NCBI GenBank assembly: GCA_032622095.1
Contig: CP136065.1
Span: forward strand, 244,775,474-244,839,473
DNA: 64,000 nt
From: Siphonodentalium dalli
Taxonomy: Eukaryota; Mollusca; Scaphopoda; Gadilida; Siphonodentaliidae
Direction of reading: 5' to 3'
A program made the position numbers and the translations under genes. The notes below the pieces were generated by a model. It saw nothing but the letters and a program-made list of their open reading frames with translations. It was not told the DNA's origin and searched no databases. Shown in pieces: positions 47,967-59,975 of this stretch (position 1 is the stretch's first letter; each line of letters opens with the position of its first letter).

Positions 47967-48365
47967 TTAACCCTCTACCCAACAAACCGGCCAAAACCGG
48001 CCAAATAAAGCTTCAACAGCCTAAAATATCTTCGGTCTGTCTCAATAGAACCATACAAATATGGATATCATTGGAACCGGCTCCTTGACCACATTGTGAT
48101 AGTTACAGTTATGCCCTGTGCCAATGCATTCTCTTATATATGCGAGTCGACCATAGGTCGCCTCGCATATATAAGAGAATGCATTGGCCTAAAAAAATCT
48201 TTTTTTAACACTTTTTACCATTTTTTCTTACATTCTTTAACAATTTTATAATTTTTAATGTGTTAAGCCAATGCATTCTCTTATATATGCGAGGCGACCT
48301 ATGGTCGACTCGCATATATAAGAGAATGCATTGGCACAGGGCCCTTCTGTTGGGTAAAGGGTTAA
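47967..48365 (+). mobile_element. piggyBac-like MITE, full copy
   Basis: It starts TTAACCCTCTACCCAACA and ends TGTTGGGTAAAGGGTTAA, and is nearly identical along its length to the copy at 36151-36550. Hairpins lie at 48121-48187 and 48268-48334. The close identity of the copies suggests recent amplification. Confidence 0.9.
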
Positions 48366-49869
48366 TGGCTATCATATATGCGACTTTAATAAGATAATGG
48401 CTGTTATATGTAAGCTACTGTAATTATATGTGAATTTACGATATCAACACGCGATATAGTTAGGCCGCAAGGTACAGTAATTGACAAAACTCAGTAATAT
48501 AGCCCGGGAGCTGATAATGTACCCCTGCACCCCCTCGGGAATTAACTTCACCCCACACATTTTCTTTATTATGACAAGATGGTGTCCATCATGGCCGCCG
48601 TTTTTTCAGACTAAGCAAAAGGTAAATAAGATGCACATTATAGCGGTAAAATCTTCACAAATGACAACAAATGTATATATTTTTGTGAAGATAAGGCATA
48701 ATGCCATTTTCATATAAATTGGAACACCGTTCCCAAGATGGCCGCAAAAATGGCCACGGGAAGTGGAAAATATGTCGTGTTTCGTTAATATCTTCTATAT
48801 CAGTTTCTGCTGTTTGGAACTGGTTGAGAACTGTGATTTATATTGTATTTTATTTTCTAACCTTATTATTAGAGTAATGAAATATTCAATTATCGGGGTT
48901 CTAGAACATTCCGATCCCTCAAAAAATTTATTTTAAAGAATTTCACCCATAAAATCACAATTGGTATCATAGTCATATTTCAATAAGAAATGAGCAGAAC
49001 TATGTAGTGTATGTGAGACGTAACCATTATCCATAAATATTCCAACTCATTGGAACCAAAACTGTTACATTGGCTCAAAATGGCTACAAAAATGCTCGTC
49101 AAAATAAGGGAAATTGTAGATATTGCCACACGTGCCTTGCAATCGCTTACAAGTTGTGGTTGATGTATACAATTCGCTATTCTGCCTTCCGTGCATAGAC
49201 TACTAACAAGTCTGATGTACCTTGGTCAATTGTTACTATTGTCACCACTGACATTACCAGAAATATTCGATTTTTTTCACACAACAGATATAAATATCGA
49301 CAAAGATTCACTTCTCAGGTTTGGACCATTTTTTAAAGTAAATGTAACTATCTTTGGTATGAACGCTGTTCATTTTTGTTATCTATCTTAAATTTGTCCC
49401 ACTAGGGTGTTTATAGACCAAATTACTCAAGATGGCTTCCAAAATGGCAACCACATTTGGCAAAATGTTGATTTTTAATATATATCCCTAACATTTTCTG
49501 CTGTTCATAAAAGGTCTCAAAGTTTGACTAACTTGGTTATTAAACATAAAAGTTAATAAAATGCCAACTGCATATTCTATGCTGGTTGTCTCAGTACCTT
49601 GTGAAGTTATGATGCATGTACAATTCATTTTAAAGTATGCAGTGTGGAATTGTGCCAAAATCTTCTTTTGGGATTCTGACCATGTTTTTGAAAGGGAATG
49701 GGCATAACTTTGAAACGGAACTGAAATGAACCATAATATGATTGTGGCTAATCTGTCCCATTACAATTAACTATTGTCCGTAACATCGTTTAACGTTTCC
49801 ACAATTGTACATAGATGCCATCAATACGGAGAACTCTCCAACATGACCTCTCCATAGATTAATATATAT

Positions 49870-50560
49870 TTGAGTTATTGCGGAAAACGATAGCCACCCA
49901 ATGTACACATGTACAACCAACCAGGTGCCTGTCATATATACATAAGAACCAAATAATTGACAATATAGTCACTCAATTTATACACATACATCTGACCCAT
50001 AACCATAACCATACAGTCACACCTGGTTATATATGGACATACCACAGATGACCATATAGTCATGAGTCACAATGCAGGCACACCTGGTACACTCCCACAC
50101 AAGACACATGATATTATAGTCACTCCATTATACATAATCACCACGTTCATGATCATAATTCAATCCTTGTATATATATTCACCTCACAATTGGTCATACG
50201 GTCACTCCATTTATACATATTCGCCACACCCATGGCCAAATAGCCATTCAAAATATACATATACGCCCAACCCATGACCATAAAGTCAATCCAGGTATAC
50301 ATATGTACATCACCAATAGCCACATAGCGCTCACACATGACCATATATGATCACACGTGTGTATACCCGTACACCCCACACATGATCATACAGCCATGAG
50401 TCACCATGCTTGCACAACAGGTATATCCATACACATGACCATAGAGTTACTCCCAGTATACCTATTCATCACATTCATGCTCATACATTCATTCCTTCTA
50501 TAGCCATTCACCTCACAATTGGCCATACAGTCACTCCATGTATACACATTCGCCACAGCA
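49870..50560. repeat. degenerate ~60-bp array, core of the fold-back element
   Basis: Poorly conserved units built on variants of CATGACCATATAGTCACTCC plus ATGTATACATATTCACCACA. The ORFs here (for example 50062-50277 and 50401-50637) mirror the repeat and are not genes. Confidence 0.65.
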
Positions 50561-50810
50561 GAGAATAAGCGGATAATAATGTTCGGGATACATATAAAAT
50601 ATACACTTTTCAATTTGGTTGTCATTTTGGAAGTCATCTTGAGTAATTTGGTCTATAAAGTGTGACACATTTAAGATAGATCAACACAATAAAGACCTTT
50701 CATACCAAAGATAATTACATTTTACAACAACAAAATTGAGGGATCAGTAGGAACTAGGACTCCAAGAATTACATATTTCCTTGCTCCAATGATCAGTTAA
50801 CATAAACAAA

Positions 50811-53800
50811 TCTATATCTATATTTGCGAATGTCTGTCTGTCTGTCTGTGTTCTATAGAAATCCACAGGGGACCATCTAGATGATGCCAAGGGGTTTACT
50901 AGGAGTAGCTTTTTACGAGAAAGATAATGGTCGGGGTTAGAATTTTCTAAAGTTACGCCGTTGTTGTCAGGGGCAGAACAGGGGAGGGGCAGAACAAAAA
51001 TTTGTCGCCGATTGCCACCAAACTTATATATAATCATCCCCATAATATGAGGAATCTAATGGTGTGGTTTAAATATGGCAAAAGTCGCGCCGTTCGCGTC
51101 AGGGGTGCCTGGAAGGGGGGGGCAGATTTTTGTTCTGTCGCCGATTGCCACGAAACGTATCTATAATCATCCCTATGATATGAATAATCCAACGGTGTGG
51201 TTTAAATATGCCAAAAGTGCCGTCGTTCGAGTCAGGGATGCACGGAAGGGGAGAGGGCACCAACATTGATAAAACTAATTTTAGCGCCGATTTCCACCAA
51301 ACTGATATATATTCTTCTTCATGATACAAGAATCTAATGTGCGATTTATCAACGCCAAATTGTTGTCTTTTGGATGAGAGATTGGGAGGGGTGGGCACTA
51401 AATTTGATAATAATTGGTTTAGTCGCCGATTGCCACCACACTTATAAAAAATCATCCCCATGGTATGAGGAGTCTAATGGTGTGGCTTATATCTGTCAAA
51501 TGTGGTCTCATTCAAGTCACGGTTGCATTGAAAGGGACAGGGGCACCAAAATTGATGCACATTTTTTTTAGCGCCAATTTCCACCAAATTGATACACGTT
51601 CGTATCCATGATACGAGGAATCTAATCGTGTGATTTAAAGATGCCATAGTGGTGCTGTTTGTGTGAGAGATGGGGAGGGGAGGGATTGGCATCAAATTTG
51701 ATAAAAAAATTGTTTAGTCGCCGATTATTACCAAACTTATAAACAATCATCTCAATGATATCAGGAGTGTAATCGTGTGGTTTAAGGATGTCACAAGCCA
51801 TTCGCGTCAGTGGTGTATAGAGATGAGAGGGACACCAGATTGATACATATTCTTCTCCGTGATACGAGGAATTTTATCGTGTGGTTTAGATACCCCAAAT
51901 CGGTGCCATATGGGTGAAAGATATGGGGACCTTAAATTTGATGCGATTTTGTATATTCGCCAATTTTCACCAATTTCATATATATGCATCTCTAATCTCT
52001 AATGAGTTTTAGTGTGTGCAGCATGAGTCCGAAATAGGGACTGGAGGGTCACCAAAACTTATACAAAATATTTTTAGTACCAATTACCATCAAATTCAGA
52101 CACGTTCTTCTCAAATGATACAAGAAATCAAATCATGCTGTCTGTCTGTCTTTCTGTCTGTCTGTGTGCGTTCTATATATAACTTCACGCGGTACAATCG
52201 AGATGGCACCAAGGCGTTCTAAGAGGGGTAACTTTTTACAAGGAAGATAATGGTGCGGGTTAAAAAAAATTTAAATGACGCTGTTGGTGTCAGGGGAAGA
52301 AAAGGGGGAGATCGACAAAATTAAAAAAATATGGTGAAATGGTTTTGTCGCCGATTTCCACCAAACGAATACATAATCACCTTCGCAATATGGCGTTGTT
52401 CGAGTCAGCGTTGCATCAACAATTGATTTAATAAACTATTTTTAGCCCAGATTTCCACCAAATTGATATATTATTCTTCTTAAGTTAAGAAGATATAATT
52501 GTTCAAGTGACTTCAGTTGGTCACCATATGTCGGGATTGTGAAATGTGAACGCTCAAAACTACTTAAAATGATATGGAGATGGCCTGGGTGACTGTATAT
52601 ACTTATATGTGGATATCGGCGAATAGCAATCTTATCAATAATAGTGCATATCCGCTCGCCATCCGTGACGCAAACGACACCAAATGTGATATAATTCATG
52701 GTATATCATTAGAGAAAAACGTGTATGAGTTTGGTGGAAATTGGTGCCAAATATATTTGTATCAGCTTTTGCCTCTTTTTGGCATATTTAAACCACGCCC
52801 ATTAGACTCATGGATGCATGATATACTGGCGATGATTATATATATGTTTGGTGGTAATCAGCAACTAAACAAATTCTGACTTAACTGTCATATTTATATG
52901 GGTATGGCAATCAGGGCATTCACACAATGGGCTAGCAAAAAGAGATACATAGAAGAAGCATTAAACGTATATTTATCATTATATTGAAGAGATTCATATA
53001 TTCGTGCAAACTGAGAGACCTCGAACCGTCAGAGGATTGCATATATATAACAAAATTGAGTCTGTTCCATACAATACAGTTTCCACACAAAAATTACAAT
53101 TTGTGAAGAGATATGGAAGGCCTGTTCAAAAATAGTGGTCACAGTGTGCAATCAAATATAGTTTCTTCTGATATACAAGAAAATGCAGTTAGTAGCACAA
53201 GACTTTTCAGGATCCTCCCAATACTGCCATCTGACAAGGGTTTTAGAACAGACTCATCGACTGACATAAACGACTCAAAATCTCGCTCTGTGCCTGGCAC
53301 ATGTAGCTGATATATTTGCGCAGCAACATTTCGTTTAAACTGAGAATATTTAGCCAATATATAGCACCATGAACAGAGGAGCACCTGGAAATTTCTTTGA
53401 AACATCTGTATCTTCATTGAGATATGATAGCCAGGTGTCCTCGAGATCTTAGTCCAACCAACTAGATTGATTGATACATCTCAATATGTAATACCCAATT
53501 ATCATCCTTTATCAAACTAATGTGTTTATGATGTTCGTGTATCATAGTATAACGTCTAATGTATACGCCAGTTGTAAATGAATAAATAATTCATTATTGG
53601 TGGAACGGATTAATCGCGATAAACAGAATGACAATTGACAATGTGAGCCACTACTTATATTCCATGACTGTATAATCATATTTTGTGATGCTATTTGAAC
53701 ATACAATTTATGAGAAAACGTATAACACTTTAAGCAAGAGCATTCACTGTTCACAACAAATATCCACAGCATACAGAGGGTTTAATATCGCATTAACCTG

Positions 53801-53823
53801 GGCAACGCCGGTAACCCTGCTAG
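50811..53823 (+). mobile_element. non-autonomous Helitron, 3.0 kb
   Basis: It begins A|TCTATATCTATATTTGCGAA followed by TGTCTGTCTGTC at 50811 and ends with GGGCAACGCCGGTAACCCTG then CTAG|T at 53820-53823. The borders are identical in kind to the copy at 27235-30539, which lies in the opposite orientation. The 5' half is a degenerate tandem series; the rest carries no helicase. It sits inside the right arm of a fold-back element, so it arrived later. A 395-bp internal segment (52484-52879) is inverted relative to the sister copy. Confidence 0.88.
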
Positions 53824-54144
53824 TACAAAATAAAGTCACAATTCTCAACCAGTTCAAATCATCAGAAACTGATCTAGATTGAAAATACGACATATTTTCC
53901 ACTTCCGGTGGCCATTTTAGCAGCCATCTTGGATGGGAAGATCCAATTATGACCTATAAAGGTGGCACTACATGTATGTCTTAGCTTAACAAAAATATAT
54001 ACATTGGTATACATTAGATGTTCCCGCTATAATTTGCATCAAATTCTGTGTCTAGTCAGAAAATACGGCGGCCATGATGGACGCCATCTTGTCTAGTGTC
54101 TACATGGCCACTATTTTTTTCGCGTTAAGTCAGGGTTAATGTAC

Positions 54145-54235
54145 TCGTATACTGGACATTCGTAAACTAGATGGTCGAGGGCGTAGCCCGAGACCATTTA
54201 GTTTACGAATGTCCAGTAGCGAGTCCATTAACCGA
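54145..54235. repeat. hairpin element (TACTGGACATTCGTAAACTA family)
   Basis: TACTGGACATTCGTAAACTA and TAGTTTACGAATGTCCAGTA form a perfect 20-bp stem around a smaller palindrome (GGTCGAGGGC and the complementary part near GAGACC). Downstream, ACAAGGAGAAATTACATTGA at about 54259 matches the spacer of the telomere-like array. A second copy surrounds 54632-55087. Confidence 0.8.
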
Positions 54236-54631
54236 ATTAAAACACAGTGTTGTAATGTACAAGGAGAAATTACATTGATACAGATGAAAAATTCTGATAA
54301 ATATCGATAAATGAGACGTTTACGAAAGTTTTTCGGGGGGAAATATTCCTTTGCAAACAGCGAATCGACGCCCCTTGACACGGGTCGTGTGAGTGATAAT
54401 TGTACGTGGATTTTGTCGCGGTAACTATTGTCCAGTCATAAACAGCTGTCCAGTACAGCTTTATTCGAAATTAAACTTCGATATACGCAAAAATAAAACA
54501 TTTGTTTTCCCTGTAAATACAACGTACTATATATTACATATAAATAGTGCGTTATATTTACAGAGAAAACAAATATTTTATATTAGTATACTGGACATTC
54601 GTTAACTAGATGGCCGAGGGCGCGACCATTT

Positions 54632-55087
54632 GTGACCCGCCATATCAAATCCAGTCGTAAATCGGGATTTTTTCCCCTGTGCCAATGCATTCTCTTATAT
54701 ATGCGAGTCGACCATAGGTCGACTCGCATATATAACAGAATGCATTGGCTTAACAATTTTTTACAATTTTAATAATTTTTTCTTGTATTCTTTAACAATT
54801 TTATAATTTCACCCATACAGAGCCCCAGACAAACATGAGCAGACGACACTCTTCTATATGCTTCTATATATGTGTGGGGCTCCCTGCAGGGTAATGGATG
54901 TTTTTTATTTTATGTCCTAAAAATTGTAAGAAACATTTATTTTAAAACAATGATAAAAAATTGTTAGGCCAATGCATTCTCTTATATATGCGAGGCGACC
55001 TATGGTCGACTCGCATATATAAGAGAATGCATTGGCACAGGGTAAAAACAATCCCGACTTACGACTGTATTTGATAAGGCGGGTCAC
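54632..55087. mobile_element. nested MITE with 4-bp TSD and the shared hairpin module
   Basis: Inverted ends GTGACCCGCCATATCAAAT...CAGTCGTAAATCGGGATT and its complement near ATCCCGACTTACGACTG...GGCGGGTCAC extend about 39 bp. ATTT flanks both sides (54628-54631 and 55088-55091), and the host hairpin reads straight through GACCATTTAG in the uninterrupted copy at 54145-54235, confirming the insertion. Inside lie the two 67-bp hairpins (54682-54748 and 54969-55035) also found in the piggyBac-like MITEs. A further short inverted pair, AGAGCCCC/GGGGCTCC, lies at about 54820-54890. Confidence 0.85.
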
Positions 55088-55198
55088 ATTTAGTTTACGA
55101 ATGTCCAGTAGCGAGTCCACTAACCGACGTAAAACTGTTCTATAACACACAAGGATAAATTACATTGATATAACACACAAGGAGAAATTACATTTATA

Positions 55199-55775
55199 TT
55201 TAACCCTAACCCTAACATACAAGGAGAAATTACATTGATATAACACACAAGGAGAAATTACATTTATATTTAACCCTAACCCTAACCCTAACCCTAATAC
55301 ACAAGGATAAATTACATTGATATAACGCATAAGGAGAAATTACATTTATATTTAACCCTAACCCTAACCCCAACACACAATGAGAAATTACATTTATAAT
55401 TAACCCTAACCCTAACACACAAGGAGAAATTACATTTATATTTAACCCTAACCCTAACACATAAGGAGAAATTACATTTATATTTAACCCTAACCCTAAC
55501 GCTAACACACAAGGAGAAATTACATTTATTTTTAACCTTAACCCTAACCCTAACACACAAGGAGAAATTACATTGATATTTAAGCCTAACCCTAACACAC
55601 AAGGAAAAATTACATTGATATTTAACCCTAACCCTAACCCTAACCCTAACCCTAACACACAAGGAGAAATTACATTTATATTTAACCCTAACCCTAACCC
55701 TAACACACAAGGAGAAATTACATTGATATTTAACCCTAACCCTAACACACAAGGACAAATTACATTTATATTTAT
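55199..55775 (+). repeat. interstitial telomere-like array with 30-bp spacer
   Basis: About 13 units, each made of two to six TAACCC hexamers joined to a spacer ACACAAGGAGAAATTACATT followed by TATATTTAA. TAACCC is the complement of the animal telomere repeat TTAGGG. Unit lengths are mostly multiples of 3, so the minus strand gives open frames of 148 and 172 codons; these are artefacts. The spacer occurs once without telomere repeats at about 54257. Confidence 0.92.
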
Positions 55776-57384
55776 TTTCAGCAGATTATCGACTCACAAT
55801 GAGGCGATTCTAAGCATTATCGATCTGAAACAAGTTGGTGTAAACAGTATTTATTCCATATTATTCATTATATATTACAAAACAAGACAAATGTTAATAG
55901 TGATGATATGAAAGGATTCGACAACAAGCTTTAAGCTTTTGGGAGTCGTTTCCGATTGGCTTAGGACAAGGTCCAACCCGTGAGAGTGATTTTAAAATAT
56001 TTCAAATTGTTTCAAGTAAACGGGGGCTTCAGGTTTAAAATTGTTGACGTTTTATCGCGTGTACTAGTCTACTCACAGGATGGGCCGGTTCGATAGGTGT
56101 TTCAAGATCGGGTGGTTTCATATGGAATTATTTGGGTTATGTGGGAGTATGTTGGAAGGGTATGGCGGTTGTCAGATGAATATAAAAGAGTTTTATATGG
56201 AATTATTTTGTTTATGTGATAACAAGTTCGATTATAAGCAGATAATGTGCTAGTTTTTGGGAGAACAGGCTGAATATGTGGTATTCGTGAAAGCACCATA
56301 ATAAAGGATCATCCTTCCCAAGGGGAATAAGTATACACAGGCTCATAGAATTTTACTTAATGCACAGAGCTTCCGTTGGGACTGGTATAATTTGCTAGAA
56401 ATTTAACTTTCTCTATTTCAACTGTTTGCTTGACTCCCATAATCGCAATGATATTTTAAATATTATTATAAACCGGTTCACACCTCTCGGCCAATCAAAT
56501 TGCTCCAATTCATGAACAATATTTCTTGTATGAATCTGTATTTCAACGGGGCCAAAATACAGACTTGAGCTAAATAGCACACATAAATTGACATTAATTG
56601 GATAATAAGCTGAAAGGAGATCGGGGCGGTAGGTGTGAAATTCTAACAATGCGCCATGATAATGATCGCACCAGTCACTGGGGAAGTTAAAACACGGATC
56701 ATTCCATTATTAGCGGACATACCTATATCGGGGTGGTCTGCATGTGTGGGGCCCAACACTTTCGGTTGAATATGTTATGGTTTGTCGGGAGGGGCGGTTG
56801 ATTGGAATTAAACTGAACGAGATCCAAACCTGTTTCGAATGTATAATCCACAATAATCACTTAATGATATTTTGACTGGTACATTGCGATAATTTCAAAC
56901 TGTTCACATTTACATGCATGTGCGCGGAAAATACAGGCACTACACACATGTTTGCTTACGTCTTTTGTTATGAATGCCGGTGATATTTCATCACACAAAC
57001 TTTATGCAATGTGGAATAGTTTCACTTCCGAGTCTGAACACAACCAGCACATTGTCTTCTGAACGATAATTCCATTATGGCAACAAGGCGAAAAATAACA
57101 TAAACAGCTGAAACAGTTTATTGTCACAATGAATAATCTTTTTTATCAAGAAACACGTTATCAGTATAAAACGTTCTCAAATTCGGACATAAAATGGTTT
57201 ATCAATGCTAATATATAATGCAGACGCATGCAAGTGAGCCGATGGTCAACGGACATTTGACTGATTATTCAACAGGAGTAGCGAACACCACAATCCATTC
57301 AATTAACTTTTGATTAGGTAATCATCGAAAATTAATGTGGCTCAATTGTGTTTGCATTGGTGTGTGAACCGTTTTATAAATATG
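55776..57384. other. unassigned DNA
   Basis: No gene or complete element is recognised. A short repeated block (CATATGGAATTATTT...TTTATGTG) lies at about 56118-56220. ORFs of at most 78 codons show no motif. Confidence 0.35.
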
Positions 57385-57482
57385 TCATAACCCCCTTGAC
57401 TATCTGTACAAGGACTACAGACCGCAGCCGCTTCGCGGCTTTTGTCTATATTCTTTGTACAGATAGCCAAGGGGGTTATAAC
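57385..57482. repeat. 98-bp compound hairpin
   Basis: ATAACCCCCTTGACTATCTG and the complement of CAGATAGCCAAGGGGGTTAT form a long stem (one mismatch). An inner hairpin CCGCTTCGCGG sits near the tip. Confidence 0.75.
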
Positions 57483-57499
57483 CTATACATATAAACCGG

Positions 57500-57780
57500 T
57501 ATTACTTATTATGAGGGGTAGGAATGGTAGCCTATGATTTATAATAATTCATAGATACCCCTATTCCTTATTATAAAGGATATGAAATACAAGCCATCTA
57601 TTCAATAATATATAGTGATACTTGTTTAGGGGGTAGCAGGAAGACAGCCAGATAGGGCTATGCTAACCCCAACAATATACAACAAGGATATAGGTGGTAG
57701 CCTATGATTTATAATATTAATATAGTCCGGTATTCCTTATTATAAGGGGTACGGGGGTAGTCTCTGATTTATAATAAGAG
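57500..57780 (+). repeat. degenerate duplicated AT-rich block
   Basis: GGTAGCCTATGATTTATAAT followed by TATTCCTTATTATAA recurs at about 57525-57580 and 57690-57745, with a further partial copy at 57755. No coding potential. Confidence 0.5.
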
Positions 57781-57785
57781 AGAGA

Positions 57786-58871
57786 GATTCTTTATTGCCT
57801 CCTTGAAGGAGAGATATTTGTACAATTATATACATACATTTAGATATAAATACAACGGTGAAGTGTGAGCATAATTAATATAGTGATTACATAAAACGTG
57901 CATGCGTATTATCATGCTCACTTTGGTACGGGTGAGTTGCGTCTTATCTGTGGAACTATTATCGGAGTGAGAAAAGTTAAATGAATTACAATTATAGTAA
58001 TAAAAGTAAAGTAAGTGGGAAGAAAAAAAATTTGTATTTGCCACTTGGAGAACAAAAAAATATATATATATATAAAATAAAATGCGCATCCGAATGGTTG
58101 CGCACCCGATGCTCGACAACATTACTATATATCGTTATATGATATACATAATGTATAAATTTTCTCTCTTCTGCATTTAAGCTACGTCACATGCGTGTGG
58201 GCTGTAATTTTCTGAATTAATCTGACAACAATTATTTTGCCCTAATTAGGGAACACATTACAAATAATAAAGATGCAGACATATCAATAAGAGAGTCCCG
58301 ATATTGTCCAACGGCGTCCAAGAGTGATGGGTGATCACTTCCCAAGATTAGAGACGACAAGTCCTCCTTCTCTAGTCCGAACATGTATAAATACACTTGG
58401 ATACCGCAGTAGTCGATGACCCGTTCCCAGAAACTATTTCGCAGCGACAGGATCGGGAATGATGAGCACGTGAACTTAATGTGCTCAAGTTCGTTATCAT
58501 ATATACACAAGGCACTGACGACAGGTAAGATTATCTGGGTACGTTGTCCTGTTAAGAAGAATTGCAAGGTTCTTGTATTTTGATGATAATGTAGGTTGTG
58601 ATCGCAAACGCTTCCAAACGTACCAGCCGGAGAGTGGGTCTGAAACAACCTTCCAGAACACACTCAGGTCAGAATGGTTTGAGACTGACGTGCGCCACGA
58701 CGAGATATAAAACAGTTTTACTGTCTCCCTCACGATACGTTTCCATGTAGGTTGGTTTGGAAATACACCAAGGTCTAAAATATTATCCAGGAAAGAATCA
58801 AGGCGATAGGCTCTTAATATAGGTAGTATCTCCTTGACGAATATATGGCAATTGGTTGCACGATATAACAT
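57786..58871 (-). mobile_element. 3' end of a second LINE, with frameshift
   Basis: Two overlapping minus-strand frames (58497-58871 and 58232-58663) are pieces of one LINE C-terminus. The first contains FPNQPTWKRI, SDLSVFWKVV and YVWKRL, aligning with FPDKKSWKQI, PSLSLFNRIH and YVWRLC of the LINE at 31053-33059. It ends in NLTCRQC. Dropping one C there continues into LCIYDNELEHIKFTC in the other frame, giving CX2CX9HX4C with exactly the spacing seen in the first LINE. Downstream are a 3' UTR, AATAAA (57791-57796, minus strand) and a TCTCTC tail. The polymerase domain is missing. It is a dead, 5'-truncated copy. Confidence 0.85.
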
Positions 58872-58879
58872 TTATTTGT

Positions 58880-59870
58880 AGCGCTATATTATAGTATATT
58901 TAATATATAACTATATGTACTATTATACATCCTCATATATACATGTGCACATATATTCGCGCTGCAATCGCGCATATCCAATGTATACACATAATTGATA
59001 CTGCATTTTAGTATATATATGTATAACATACCGGTATAGTAAGGCCTCTATATCTACGCGTGACCATTTTGTGACCGTAACCGGAATCCACCTTTAAATA
59101 AATCGACCGATGCATTAGATTCGACGCGACAAAGATGCGTCCGTCTGAAACAAAATTGACCGCAGTCGCATCACCGACGGATTTAATACAATTAGATTCG
59201 AGTCGACAGAAATCCGTCGTTTGGAATGGGTCTTAGACTCAACGGGCTTCATATTATCGGTGACATTACAAACCCAATCTACACATACTTTTGCCAATTG
59301 CTGTATTTTAGACATAACTATATGGTCTATTGCAGCTATTACACTACTGATAGTTACAATGGGTAAAACGTGAGTCGGTATCGTCGTATATATTATTATT
59401 AGTATCGCCATTAAGCGAAATTACTGCCAACGTTCGTGAAAAATAAGAAATTCGCCATAGGGATCAGTGTTAAATTTTGATCGCAACTGTAGCAAGCTAG
59501 AATCATCATTATTATCGGGGGGGGGGTAATACAAAATTAGCAGGAACGTATGCCGGGGTGGGTGGGTGGTCTGTGAGGCAAAATAAATACTAAAGACATT
59601 GTGCGCCCATATATGACATTTGTAACAGTTTAAAACATATTTTGACAAAAACATGGAGATGACATTATGCTACGGCATGTTGTATATGGGACGGCGAGGT
59701 GAAAAACTTCCTTCCCTACACCCTTCAGAAAGAAGCATCGAAAAATGTAAAACTAAATAAATAAACTTGTCCTCATGTAACTAAGACCTTTGAGCCTAGA
59801 CCATGGTGTGAATGGAATAAGAGCTAGCAGCTGTCTCAAACATCAATGTGACTATCAATGGCTAGAAAAT
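58880..59870. other. unassigned DNA
   Basis: AT-rich, with a 98-codon minus-strand ORF (59115-59411) whose first 30 residues are hydrophobic and which has no recognisable motif. I do not call it a gene. Confidence 0.35.
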
Positions 59871-59877
59871 AACTCAT

Positions 59878-59975
59878 CAGTGCATCAAGCCAATCAGTGA
59901 ATTATCATCAGTGCATCAAGCCAATCAGTGCATCAAGCCAATCAGTGCATCAAGCCAATCAGTGAATTATTTCCA
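59878..59975 (+). repeat. 17-bp tandem repeat AGTGCATCAAGCCAATC
   Basis: Four copies of AGTGCATCAAGCCAATC, the last three contiguous, with AGTGAATTAT inserted after the first copy and again after the last. Confidence 0.85.

Larger units (their letters stand above)
48573..54093. mobile_element. second long-armed fold-back element with array core
   Basis: The ends GACAAGATGGTGTCCATCAT and the complement of ATGATGGACGCCATCTTGTC are inverted. Inside, the left arm (about 48573-49560) pairs with the right arm in pieces: 48750-48860 with about 53840-53925, 48890-48925 with about 50725-50760, and 49330-49455 with about 50610-50725. The right arm lacks the equivalent of about 48925-49330 and is interrupted by a Helitron (50811-53823). 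The loop is a degenerate array (49870-50560). It has the same design as 736-6279 but unrelated sequence. No transposase is seen, and the target duplication is not evident. Confidence 0.65.

Noticed and set aside
55230-55758. 148- and 172-codon minus-strand ORFs (GLGLGL... and VRVRV...)
   Set aside because: They are translations of the telomere-like array whose unit length is a multiple of three.
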